Shown piece after piece: positions 41,083 to 49,569 of a stretch of DNA of 64,000 nucleotides (positions are counted from its first letter, which is position 1; every line of letters starts with the position of its first letter). A program made the position numbers and the translations under genes. Source of the stretch: Pelomonas sp047654805 (GTDB lineage Bacteria > Pseudomonadota > Gammaproteobacteria > Burkholderiales > Burkholderiaceae_C); contig NZ_JASGIV010000001.1 of the NCBI RefSeq assembly GCF_047654805.1, positions 4,402,001 through 4,466,000 on the forward strand, in the 5' to 3' direction. Under the pieces are notes generated by a model, which searched no databases, had not been told where the DNA came from, and saw only the letters and a list, made by a program, of their open reading frames with translations.

Positions 41083-42828
41083 TCAACGTGGCAGGAACAA
41101 GAGCCATGCCGCCAGGAGCAGGTTGAGCAGCAGCGACAGGCCCAAGGCGATCTGCCACACGAGCGCCGGATCCCCGCCAACATTGCGGTGGGCGCGCACC
41201 GCCACCGGCTGGTCCCGCGCCGCACAGCGCTCCAGTGCCAGCACCAACTCCTCGGCCGTCTCGAAACGCGCCTTGGCTTCCCTGGCCACGGCGCGCATGA
41301 CGACGCGATCCAGCGGCATCGGCACGCCGGGCTGCAGCCGGCTGACGCTCTGCGGCTCGCGGCGGTAGCGGGCCAACTGGAAGGGCTCGATCTCGCCATA
41401 GGGCAGGCGGCCGGTCAACGCCTGGTACAGCGTCACGCCCAGCGCGAACAGGTCCGAACCCGCATCGGGCACCGCCGGCGGGTCAAGCCACTGCTCGGGG
41501 TTGATGTAGCTGGGGGTGCCGGCATGCAGTTCGCGCGCCGCGGCCGACGAGCGGCGGCTCAGCGCGACGCCGAGGTCCAGCACCCGCCACTGACCATCGT
41601 CGCCAAGGTGGAGATTGGCGGGCTTGAGGTCGCGGTGCACCACGCCGGCCGCGTGCAGCAGGCTCAAGCTACGCGCCACCGTCCGCCCCAGGGCCAGCGC
41701 CTCGGCCGCATCCAGCGGCGCCTGGGCCAGCAACTGCTCAAGCGTGCGGCCGCTATGCCAGTCGAACACCGCATAGAAGTGGGTGGCGCCCTCGACCGGC
41801 GCATGCACGCGCACGAAGCCGCTATCCGTCGTCGCGCCGCCGCGACGGTGGCGCGGGGCCTCGGCCAGGCGCAGGCCCAGCCAGATCTCGTGGGCCAGCA
41901 TGGCCCGCTCCTCGGGATCGTCGGCACGGCCCGGACGCAGCATCTTCAGCGCCACCAGCCGGCCGCTCGCCAGCTCGCGCGCCTGCAGCAGTCGGTGCAC
42001 GCCGTTGTCAGCGACGAGGGCCGTGACCTGGTAGCCATCCAGCAGGGCTCCGACACCGAGCGGCCCGGGGCTGGGCAATTGGCGCCCCAGCGCGGCAAGG
42101 TCGTTCAGGCCGGGGTCGGCGAGATCCTTGATGTCCAGCACCAGCGCGGTCGCGTTGTCGTGGCTGCCGGCGGCCAGGGCTGCGGCGGTCAGCGCATCGG
42201 CCGCGGCCTGGGCACCAGAGGTCGTCCGCAGCAGATCGGCGATCACGCGGCTGCGCAGGCTGCCGTGCACGCCGTCGCTGGTCAGCAGCAGGCGGTCGCC
42301 GACGCGCAACTCGCCCTCGCCGTGATCCAGCCGAAGCGCGTCGTCCAGGCCCAGCGCGCGCGTCAGGCCGGCAAAGTCGCGCCGCTCCAGGCGGTGGTCC
42401 TGCGTCAGCAGCAGGCATTCGCCGTCGCGCAGCAGCCAGGCACGGCTGTCGCCGACATGGGCCAGCGCATAGCGCCGGCCGCGCAACGCGATGGCGGTCA
42501 GCGTCGTCAGCGCCTCCCGCGGCTCGCCTTCCGCTCCGGGGCGGCGGTTGTATGCGGCGAGCCAGGCATTCTGGTGCCCCAGCAGGCGGTCCAGCACCAC
42601 GCTGCTGTCCCAAGCCAGCGGCGCGGCATGAAAGTCTCGCAGCAGGCTCATCACCGAGGTCTGCGCGGCCATCAGGCCCTCCCCGCCGCCACTGACACCA
42701 TCGGCCAGCGCAGCGACCCAGCCACGCTCGATCTCATGCGAAGCCGGTGCCTGCACACCTGCGAAATCTTCGTTGCGCGGGCGCCTGCCTTGCAGGCTGG
42801 ACAGGCCGGTGTCGAGTTCGAAACGCAT
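41083..42828 (-). CDS. PP2C phosphatase - Ser/Thr protein kinase fusion
   Basis: The 581-residue protein begins with a PP2C domain (about 1-230): QGRRPRNEDF, ALADGVSGGGEG, AHVGDSRAWLL, LTSDGVHGSL and GSHDNATALVL. A Hanks-type kinase domain (about 265-530) follows: VALKML with the catalytic Lys, VVHRDLKPANLHL, LDLGVALS (DLG for DFG), GTPSYINPEQW. A C-terminal membrane segment (IALGLSLLLNLLLAAWLLFL) anchors it with the domains in the cytoplasm. Such bifunctional proteins occur in nitrate assimilation loci of several beta- and gammaproteobacteria. The substrate, perhaps a regulator or transporter here, is not known. It is divergent from nirB. Confidence 0.9.
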   Translation of the reverse strand: MRFELDTGLSSLQGRRPRNEDFAGVQAPASHEIERGWVAALADGVSGGGEGLMAAQTSVMSLLRDFHAAPLAWDSSVVLDRLLGHQNAWLAAYNRRPGAEGEPREALTTLTAIALRGRRYALAHVGDSRAWLLRDGECLLLTQDHRLERRDFAGLTRALGLDDALRLDHGEGELRVGDRLLLTSDGVHGSLRSRVIADLLRTTSGAQAAADALTAAALAAGSHDNATALVLDIKDLADPGLNDLAALGRQLPSPGPLGVGALLDGYQVTALVADNGVHRLLQARELASGRLVALKMLRPGRADDPEERAMLAHEIWLGLRLAEAPRHRRGGATTDSGFVRVHAPVEGATHFYAVFDWHSGRTLEQLLAQAPLDAAEALALGRTVARSLSLLHAAGVVHRDLKPANLHLGDDGQWRVLDLGVALSRRSSAAARELHAGTPSYINPEQWLDPPAVPDAGSDLFALGVTLYQALTGRLPYGEIEPFQLARYRREPQSVSRLQPGVPMPLDRVVMRAVAREAKARFETAEELVLALERCAARDQPVAVRAHRNVGGDPALVWQIALGLSLLLNLLLAAWLLFLPR

Positions 42829-43025
42829 GCGCGTGAGTCGTTGTCAGTGTCGGTTCCGCGTGGCTGGCCGAATGCCCGACCACGCCCAGCCCGGCCAGCG
42901 CCTCCACCGGGCGATGGCCTCATGTTGGTGCAATTTGAGGGGCGAGTGCACCCGCACCGGGCTCGCAATCGCTTCGGCGTGGGGCGCCGCTGGCTGCGGC
43001 AGGGTGAAAAGGCCAGCCTCATCGC

Positions 43026-43040
43026 TGGCACATGGCTTGC
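43026..43040 (+). promoter_or_regulatory. Sigma-54 promoter of nirB
   Basis: TGGCAC-N5-TTGC matches the -24/-12 consensus exactly. It lies 38 bases before the nirB ATG, so the leader is only about 27 bases and leaves no room for an ANTAR terminator. Upstream, TTGGTGCA (42927-42934) and TGCACC (42949-42954) resemble NtrC half-sites, but their order is not the canonical dyad. Confidence 0.8.
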
Positions 43041-43078
43041 GAAGCAAAGGGCAGACCAGCTTTGTTGTGAGGTTTGGC

Positions 43079-45529
43079 ATGAAGAAGATGAAGCTCGTGA
43101 TGGTGGGCAACGGCATGGCCGGCGTGCGCACGCTGGAGGAGCTGCTGAAGATCGCGCCGGATCTCTACGACGTCACCGTCTTCGGCGCCGAACCCCATCC
43201 CAACTACAACCGCATCCTGCTGTCACCGGTGCTGGCCGGCGAACAGACCGTCGACGAGATCATCCTGAACCCGCTCTCCTGGTATGAGGAGAATGGCATC
43301 ACGCTGCACCTGGGGCTTGCGGTCACCGAGATCGACCGCGTCCGCCGCCGCGTGGTGGCGGCCGACGGCACCGCTGCCGACTATGACCGCCTGCTGATCG
43401 CCACCGGCTCCAACCCCTTCGTGCTGCCGGTGCCGGGCAAGGACCTCGAAGGCGTCATCGCCTATCGCGACATCGCGGACACCAACGCCATGATCGATGC
43501 GGCGGCCAAGTACAGGCACGCGGTCGTCATCGGCGGCGGGCTGCTCGGCCTGGAAGCGGCCAATGGGCTGATGCTGCGCGGCATGCAGGTGACCGTGGTG
43601 CACCTGACCGACACGCTGATGGAGCGTCAGCTCGATACCGTGGCCGGCGACCTGTTGCGCAAGTCCCTGGTCGAGCGCGGTCTCAACTTCATGCTGGGTG
43701 CGCAGACCCAGGCCCTGCTGGGCAACGAGGCCGGCCGGGTCCGCGCGATCCAGCTCAAGGACAAGGAGGGGCAGGTCATCGAGACGCCCGCCGACCTCGT
43801 CGTCATGGCCGCCGGCATCCGCCCCAACACGGCCCTGGCCGAGAAGGCAGGGCTGCTGTGCAGCCGCGGCATCGTCGTCACCGACACCATGCAGACCGTG
43901 ACCGATCCGCGCGTCTACTCGGTGGGCGAGTGCGCGGCCCACCGCGGCATCGCCTATGGCCTGGTCGCACCGCTGTTCGAGCAGGGCAAGGTCTGCGCAA
44001 CGCACCTTGCCCAGTTCGGCATCGGCCGCTACCTGGGATCCTCGGTCAGCACCAAGCTCAAGGTGACGGGCATCGACCTCTTCAGCGCCGGCAACTTCAC
44101 CGGTGGTGCAGGCACGGAGGAGATCGTCATGAGCGACCCCTTCGCCGGCATCTACAAGAAGCTGGTGATCCAGGACGACCAGCTCGTCGGTGCCTGCCTG
44201 TACGGGGACACGGTGGACGGAGGCTGGTACTTCAAGCTGCTGCGCGAAGGCCGCAAGATCGCCGACATCCGCGACAAGCTGATGTTCGGCGAGGCCGGCG
44301 CCAACATCGGCGACGTGGGCCACCAGGGACAGAACCGCGCGGCGGCGATGGCCGACACCGACGAGGTCTGCGGCTGCAACGGCGTCGCCAAGGGCAGCAT
44401 CTGCAAGGCCATCCGCGACAAGGGCCTGTTCACGCTGGACGAAGTGCGCAAGCACACCAAGGCGAGTGCGTCGTGCGGAAGTTGCACCGGCCTCGTCGAG
44501 CAACTCATCATGTTCACGGCCGGCGGCGACTACTCCGCCACCCCGAAGAAGAAGGCCATCTGCGCCTGCACCGACGCCAGCCACCAGGACGCGCGTGACG
44601 TGATCGCCAAGGCCCGCCTGCTGACCAAGGAAGAGGTCTTCCGCGCACTGGACTGGAGAACGCCTGACGGCTGCGCCAGTTGCCGCCCGGCCATCAACTA
44701 TTACCTCATCAGCACCTGGCCCAAGGAGGCTGTCGACGACCCGCAGAGCCGTTTCATCAACGAGCGCTCGCACGCCAACATCCAGAAGGACGGCCGCTAC
44801 TCGGTCGTCCCGCGCATGTGGGGTGGCGAGACCACGGCCGAAGAACTGCGCCGCATCGCCGACGCGGTGGACAAGTACCAGATCCCGACCGTCAAGGTCA
44901 CCGGCGGCCAGCGCATCGACCTGCTGGGCGTCAAGAAGGAAGACCTCGTCAGCGTCTGGAAGGACATCGGCATGCCGTCCGGTCATGCCTACGCAAAGGC
45001 GCTGCGCACCGTGAAGACCTGCGTAGGGTCTGAATGGTGCCGCTTCGGCACCCAGGACAGCACCCAGATGGGCAAGGACCTTGAGCGGGCGCTGTGGCGA
45101 ATGTACGCGCCGCACAAGGTCAAGATCGCCGTGTCGGGCTGCCCGCGCAACTGCGCCGAGGCCGGCATCAAGGACGTGGGTGTCATCGGCGTCGAATCCG
45201 GCTGGGAGATCTACGTTGCCGGCAATGGCGGCATCAAGACCGAGGTGGCCGAGTTCCTTTGCAAGGTCAGGACGCCGGAGGAAGTGCTGGAGGTCAGCGG
45301 TGCCTTTTTGCAGCTTTACAGACTGGAAGGCTGGTACCTGGAACGAACCGTGCATTACGTCGGACGGGTCGGTCTCGATCACGTCAAACGCAAAGTCCTG
45401 GAAGAAGCCGACAGCCGCAAGGCGCTGTGGGCCCAGCTCCAGTTCAGCCTCGACGGCGAACCCGACCCCTGGTTCGACTTCGACAAGGCCCAAGTCGACC
45501 TGCGCCAGTTCCAGAAAGTCCCGGCCTGA
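43079..45529 (+). CDS. nirB: NADH-dependent nitrite reductase, large subunit
   Basis: This 816-residue enzyme reduces nitrite to ammonium with NAD(P)H. It has an N-terminal FAD/NAD domain (KLVMVGNGMAGVRTLEEL, VVIGGGLLGLEAANGL), a BFD [2Fe-2S] domain (CGCNGVAKGSICKAI, CGSCTGLVEQL) and a second cysteine set (CACTDASH, DGCASCRPAINYY). The C-terminal siroheme/[4Fe-4S] sulfite-reductase-like domain follows, with CVGSEWCRFG and GCPRNCAEAG. The ATG at 43079 starts the FAD motif. A perfect sigma-54 promoter lies upstream. Siroheme may be supplied by the cobA gene at the end of the cluster. Length is normal for NirB. Confidence 0.96.
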   Translation: MKKMKLVMVGNGMAGVRTLEELLKIAPDLYDVTVFGAEPHPNYNRILLSPVLAGEQTVDEIILNPLSWYEENGITLHLGLAVTEIDRVRRRVVAADGTAADYDRLLIATGSNPFVLPVPGKDLEGVIAYRDIADTNAMIDAAAKYRHAVVIGGGLLGLEAANGLMLRGMQVTVVHLTDTLMERQLDTVAGDLLRKSLVERGLNFMLGAQTQALLGNEAGRVRAIQLKDKEGQVIETPADLVVMAAGIRPNTALAEKAGLLCSRGIVVTDTMQTVTDPRVYSVGECAAHRGIAYGLVAPLFEQGKVCATHLAQFGIGRYLGSSVSTKLKVTGIDLFSAGNFTGGAGTEEIVMSDPFAGIYKKLVIQDDQLVGACLYGDTVDGGWYFKLLREGRKIADIRDKLMFGEAGANIGDVGHQGQNRAAAMADTDEVCGCNGVAKGSICKAIRDKGLFTLDEVRKHTKASASCGSCTGLVEQLIMFTAGGDYSATPKKKAICACTDASHQDARDVIAKARLLTKEEVFRALDWRTPDGCASCRPAINYYLISTWPKEAVDDPQSRFINERSHANIQKDGRYSVVPRMWGGETTAEELRRIADAVDKYQIPTVKVTGGQRIDLLGVKKEDLVSVWKDIGMPSGHAYAKALRTVKTCVGSEWCRFGTQDSTQMGKDLERALWRMYAPHKVKIAVSGCPRNCAEAGIKDVGVIGVESGWEIYVAGNGGIKTEVAEFLCKVRTPEEVLEVSGAFLQLYRLEGWYLERTVHYVGRVGLDHVKRKVLEEADSRKALWAQLQFSLDGEPDPWFDFDKAQVDLRQFQKVPA

Positions 45530-45551
45530 ACCCGTCGACCTGAAAGTCCGC

Positions 45552-46265
45552 ATGCAGTACTCGCGCCGTTTCTTCGTCACCGCCCTGGGCGCCGCCCCAT
45601 TTGCCAGCATCGGTCAGCCCATTTCGGCCTGCGCAACGCCCAGCCTTGGTGCATTGAGCCAGCGCATGGGCAAGGCCTGGCTATGCATGGCCAACCCCGA
45701 ACTGGCCTCTGCCGCCCGCGATGTGCTGGCGGCCAGCCAGGTCACCTTCGAGCAGCAGCTGGTCCAGTTGAGCCGCAGCCCCGCCGGCCCGGAGCACGCC
45801 GGCAGCCTGCGCGCACTGGCCCGCCGCTACGAGGACTACCAGGGTCTGCTGGCCGGCACGCCGGGTGAAGGCCAGCGCGCATTGCTGTCCACCGCCAACG
45901 AGATGCTGACGCTGTCCCAGCTGGCCAACACGGCCCGCGCCACCCAGCCGTGGCAGGTGCGGCTGGCCGCGCGCCAGCGCCTGCTGTCGCAGCGTGTGGC
46001 CCTGCTGGGCCTGGCCAGCCCCGGCGTCGAATCGGTACGACGCGAACGCCAGACCGCCATCTATGAATTCGAAGCGGGATTGCAGACCCTGCGCAGCGCC
46101 GGTGCCCCCGCGCTGCAGCAGCGCCTGGCAATGGCCGACGCGGCCTGGGCGCCGCTGATGGACGGCATCGCCCGCGGGCGGCCCGCCACGGTCTTCGACG
46201 CCAGCGAGCGCCTGCTGGCCGTCATGGACGCGCTCACCGAGCATTGCGCCCGTACGAACGCCTGA
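45552..46265 (+). CDS. Secreted PilJ/NarX-like helical protein
   Basis: The 237-residue protein has a twin-arginine-like signal (MQYSRRFFVTALGAAPFAS). The mature part is almost wholly helical. It contains two motifs typical of PilJ/type IV pilus MCP N-terminal domains: LGALSQRMGKAWLCM near the start and LAARQRLLSQRVALLGLA near residue 145. The same motif occurs twice in the ANTAR protein of this cluster. The family is related to nitrate-sensing domains of NarX and NarQ. It has no membrane or signalling domain, so it could be a soluble periplasmic nitrate or nitrite binder. Position between nirB and nirD, 22 and 9 bases away, indicates cotranscription. Function is inferred. Confidence 0.75.
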   Translation: MQYSRRFFVTALGAAPFASIGQPISACATPSLGALSQRMGKAWLCMANPELASAARDVLAASQVTFEQQLVQLSRSPAGPEHAGSLRALARRYEDYQGLLAGTPGEGQRALLSTANEMLTLSQLANTARATQPWQVRLAARQRLLSQRVALLGLASPGVESVRRERQTAIYEFEAGLQTLRSAGAPALQQRLAMADAAWAPLMDGIARGRPATVFDASERLLAVMDALTEHCARTNA

Positions 46266-46274
46266 GCGCCCGCC

Positions 46275-46655
46275 ATGAGCTGGACCCGCATCTGTGCCCT
46301 GCAAGACATCCCGGTGCTCGGCTCGCGCCGCGTGCAGCGCGCCAAGGGCATGGACGTGGCGCTGTTTCGCACTGCCGAGGATGAGGTTTTCGCGCTGCTG
46401 GACCGCTGCCCGCACAAGGGCGGCCCGCTGAGCCAGGGCATCGTCTTCGGCACGAGCGTGGCCTGCCCGCTGCACAACTGGACCGTCGCCTTGAATGACG
46501 GCTGTGCCCGGGAGCCCGACGAAGGCTGCACGCCGGCCTTCCAGGTGAAGCTGGACGGCGGCGAGGTCTTTCTGTTGAAGACCGAGCTTGAGAGCCTGGC
46601 CGTGGACCTGCCCGCGCCCCTGGCCGGCCCCAAGATTTCAATTGCAGCGGTGTAA
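46275..46655 (+). CDS. nirD: Nitrite reductase small subunit
   Basis: The 126-residue protein is a NirD Rieske-like subunit. CPHKGGPLSQG and CPLHNWTVAL carry Cys-His pairs compatible with a [2Fe-2S] centre, and the C-terminus has VKLDGGEVFLLKTEL. It partners NirB in assimilatory nitrite reduction. The ATG at 46275 is nine bases after the upstream helical protein. Many NirD proteins have lost the cluster ligands; here all four residues (Cys, His, Cys, His) appear present, so a bound cluster is possible. Confidence 0.93.
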   Translation: MSWTRICALQDIPVLGSRRVQRAKGMDVALFRTAEDEVFALLDRCPHKGGPLSQGIVFGTSVACPLHNWTVALNDGCAREPDEGCTPAFQVKLDGGEVFLLKTELESLAVDLPAPLAGPKISIAAV

Positions 46656-46696
46656 GCGGCACATGACCGTCAGCATGACCGCCCCGGCACAAGAAC

Positions 46697-46831
46697 ATGA
46701 GCGAGACAAACTCCACCCATCCCTGCTGCGGATACGCGCTGACGCGCGATTCGCTTAGCGGCGGCACGAAGCACGCCCCTCCCGTCCCCTCGCCGAGCGC
46801 GGGGCTGCGCAACCGGAGGGGGCGGCCGTGA
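46697..46831 (+). CDS. Short ORF duplicating the nasA N-terminus
   Basis: The 44-codon frame starts MSETNSTHPCCG, nearly the same as the nasA start MSETKSTCPYCG. At the DNA level 28 of the first 36 bases agree. After that the sequence diverges into an Arg/Pro/Ser-rich tail that ends in TGA overlapping the nasA GTG by four bases. It can pair CCCCTCC (46776-46782) with the nasA Shine-Dalgarno GGAGGGG (46815-46821). This arrangement could make nasA translation depend on translation of the short frame, or it may just be a duplication scar. Ribosome-binding site of the short frame is weak. Confidence 0.5.
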   Translation: MSETNSTHPCCGYALTRDSLSGGTKHAPPVPSPSAGLRNRRGRP

Positions 46832-49569
46832 GCGAAACAAAGTCCACCTGCCCCTACTGCGGCGTGGGTTGCGGCGTCGTCATCGAGCATGACGGCACAC
46901 AGATCACAGGAGTGCGCGGCGACCCCGACCACCCGGCCAACTTCGGACGCCTGTGCACCAAGGGCACCAACCTGCACCTGACAGCCACCCCGGTCGTCCT
47001 GCAGCATCAGCGCCTGCGCGAGCCGCGCAAACGCGCGACCCGCGGCGGGCAGCCCGAGGCCATCGCCTGGGAGCAGGCCAACCGCGAGATCGCCGAGCGG
47101 CTGCTCGCCATCCGAGCCGAACACGGCCCCGAGTCCATAGCCGTCTACATCTCCGGCCAGCTGCTGACCGAGGACTATCACGCCTTCAACAAGCTGGCCC
47201 GCGCCGTCATCGGCACACCGCACATCGATTCCAACTCGCGGCTATGCATGAGCTCGGCCGTCGTGGGCTACAAGCAGGCCCTGGGCGCCGACGCGCCCCC
47301 CTGCAGCTATGAGGACATCGAACTGGCCGATTGCGTGCTGATCAGCGGCGCCAACCCGGCCTGGGCCCACCCCATCCTGTTCCGTCGCCTTGAAGCCGCG
47401 CGCGCCGGCAAGGCAGGCCACAGGCTCATCGTCATCGACCCACGCCGCACGGAGACCGCGGAACTGGCAGACCTGCACCTGCAGATCCGCCCCGGCACCG
47501 ACGTCGCGCTGTGCCATGGCCTGCTGCATGCCGTCGTCTGGCAGGGCTGGACGGCCGACGATTTCATTGCCAAGTCCACCGCAGGCTTCGATGCACTGAA
47601 GGCAATGGTGCGGGACTGGACACCAGCTCGCGCGGCCCAGGTGTGCGGCGTGAAGGAGGCCGACATCTGGCAGGCCGCCGAATGGTTCGCCACCTCACCG
47701 AGTTCGCTCAGCCTCTATTGCCAGGGCCTGAACCAGAGCAGCAGCGGTACGGCCAAGAACACGGCCCTCATCAACCTGCATCTGGCCACCGGGCAGATCG
47801 CCAGGCCCGGAGCAGGCCCCTTCTCGCTGACGGGCCAGCCCAATGCCATGGGCGGCCGAGAGAGCGGTGGCATGGCCACGCTGCTGCCCGGCCACCGCGA
47901 TCCGGCCAAGGCCGAGGACTGGGCCGAGATCGCCGCGCTATGGGGCGTGCCTGAGCTGCCAAACAAGCGCGGCCACACTGCCGTGGAGATGTTCGAGGCC
48001 GCCGCCCGCGGCGAGATCAAGGCGCTGTGGATCGCCTGCACCAACCCGGCCCAGTCCATGCCTGACCAGGCCACCGTGCGCAAAGCGCTGCAGCGCTGCG
48101 AGCTGGTCATCCTGCAGGAAGCCTTTGCCCACACCGCGACGGCCCGCTATGCAGACTACCTGCTGCCCGCGGCGACGTGGGGAGAGAAGGAAGGCACTGT
48201 CACCAACAGCGAACGCCGCATCAGCCGCGTGCGCCCGGCCGTGCCGGCGGCGGGCGAAGCTCGCGCCGACTGGCGTATCGCCCGCGACATCGCCGCGCTG
48301 GTCGATGCCGGGCTGGGCCGCGCACCGCGCCTCAACGCCGACAAGGCGGAGGATCTCTGGCTTGAGCACCGCGAAGCCACGCGCGGCCGCGACCTCGACA
48401 TCAGCGGCCTGTCCTGGACCACTCTGGATACCGACGGCCCACAGCAGTGGCCCTACGTCACGGCCGGCACGCCGCGTCTGTACACCGATGGCCGTTTCGC
48501 CACCGACGATGGCCTCGCCCGCTTCGTAACGCGGCCCTACCAGGCCACGGCCGAAGTGGCCTCTCCCAAGCGCCCCTTTGCGCTGACCACCGGCCGCCTG
48601 CGAGACCAGTGGCATGGCATGAGCCGCAGCGGCAGCGTGCCGCGCCTGTTCGCCCACGAAGGCCGGCCACTGGTGCGCGTGAACCCGAGCGACGCCGCGC
48701 GTCGCAAGCTGGCCGAGGGCGAGCTCGTCCACGTGCGCTCCAAGCGCGGCGAGGTCGTGCTGCCGCTCAAGCTGGACGAGAACGTGCCGCTGGCTGGCGC
48801 CGACATCGCCATGCATTGGGGCGACGAGTTCGTCGGAGCGCAGCTCGGCATCAACGCGGTGACCCAGGGCGCCTTCTGCCCCGACTCCAAGCAGCCCGAG
48901 CTGAAGTTCAGCGCCGTCGCCATCGAGCCGGCCGACCTGCCCTGGCGCCTCAGCGCCTGCGCCTGGGTGACACCCGAGGACGGCCCCCGGTTGCGCGAGC
49001 AGCTGCGCGCGCTGATGCCGCACTTCGGCTACGCGCATTGCCTGCCCGAGCCAGCCAGGGGTGAGCAGGTCGGCTGGTCCTTCGAGGCCGCAAGCGCAGA
49101 GGCGCCCGCGCCCGCGCTGGTCGACGCGATCGCCGCTGCGCTGGGCCTGAGCGGCCCAGCCGTGCTGCGCTATGCCGACGCCCAGCGCGGCCGGCTGCGG
49201 CTGCTCCATCTCGATAGCGACGATCTGCAGGTCACACCGCTGCAGGCCCTGCTGCGCGTCGGCCAGCACGAGGAAGGCGCATGGCTGGTCGACCTGTGGC
49301 GCGAGCGCACGGCGGTGGCCACCGTGGGCCGATGGCTGCTGTCGCCCGGCGCGCCGCCCACCAACGCGACGGCGGTCAGCCCGCAGGTCTGCAACTGCTT
49401 CGACGTGCGCGAGGACGTCATCCGCCTGACGCTGGCCCGCTGCAGCGGTAGCCCCGCCGAGCGCCTGTCACAGCTGCAGGCGCACGAGCGCTGCGGCACG
49501 CAATGCGGGTCCTGCCTGCCAACGCTGCGCCGCCTGGTCGTCACCACGCCCGAGGAGATCCCCGCATGA
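46828..49569 (+). CDS. nasA: Assimilatory nitrate reductase catalytic subunit
   Basis: The 913-residue cytoplasmic enzyme reduces nitrate to nitrite. The N-terminus has a [4Fe-4S] motif (CPYCGVGCGVV with the last Cys in RLCTKGTNLH). The molybdopterin domain follows, with the Mo-ligand Cys140 in SNSRLCMSSAVVGYK, and LTGQPNAMGGRESGGMA and NSERRISRVRPAV are typical of NasA/NarB. The C-terminal BFD-type [2Fe-2S] domain has CNCFDV and CGTQCGSCLP, as in Klebsiella NasA. No Tat signal is present. GTG at 46828 has GGAGG eight bases upstream. The stop overlaps cobA by four bases. The electron-donor subunit NasC was not found in this window. Confidence 0.95.
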   Translation: MSETKSTCPYCGVGCGVVIEHDGTQITGVRGDPDHPANFGRLCTKGTNLHLTATPVVLQHQRLREPRKRATRGGQPEAIAWEQANREIAERLLAIRAEHGPESIAVYISGQLLTEDYHAFNKLARAVIGTPHIDSNSRLCMSSAVVGYKQALGADAPPCSYEDIELADCVLISGANPAWAHPILFRRLEAARAGKAGHRLIVIDPRRTETAELADLHLQIRPGTDVALCHGLLHAVVWQGWTADDFIAKSTAGFDALKAMVRDWTPARAAQVCGVKEADIWQAAEWFATSPSSLSLYCQGLNQSSSGTAKNTALINLHLATGQIARPGAGPFSLTGQPNAMGGRESGGMATLLPGHRDPAKAEDWAEIAALWGVPELPNKRGHTAVEMFEAAARGEIKALWIACTNPAQSMPDQATVRKALQRCELVILQEAFAHTATARYADYLLPAATWGEKEGTVTNSERRISRVRPAVPAAGEARADWRIARDIAALVDAGLGRAPRLNADKAEDLWLEHREATRGRDLDISGLSWTTLDTDGPQQWPYVTAGTPRLYTDGRFATDDGLARFVTRPYQATAEVASPKRPFALTTGRLRDQWHGMSRSGSVPRLFAHEGRPLVRVNPSDAARRKLAEGELVHVRSKRGEVVLPLKLDENVPLAGADIAMHWGDEFVGAQLGINAVTQGAFCPDSKQPELKFSAVAIEPADLPWRLSACAWVTPEDGPRLREQLRALMPHFGYAHCLPEPARGEQVGWSFEAASAEAPAPALVDAIAAALGLSGPAVLRYADAQRGRLRLLHLDSDDLQVTPLQALLRVGQHEEGAWLVDLWRERTAVATVGRWLLSPGAPPTNATAVSPQVCNCFDVREDVIRLTLARCSGSPAERLSQLQAHERCGTQCGSCLPTLRRLVVTTPEEIPA

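Noticed and set aside
42927..42954. NtrC-binding site upstream of nirB
   Set aside because: GGTGCA and TGCACC half-sites are present, but in the reverse of the usual dyad order and with wide spacing; not called as a feature.
43223..45610. Long reverse-strand frame of 795 codons opposite nirB
   Set aside because: Low-complexity composition and lack of any family motif, while the other strand encodes unmistakable NirB; it is a codon-bias shadow.
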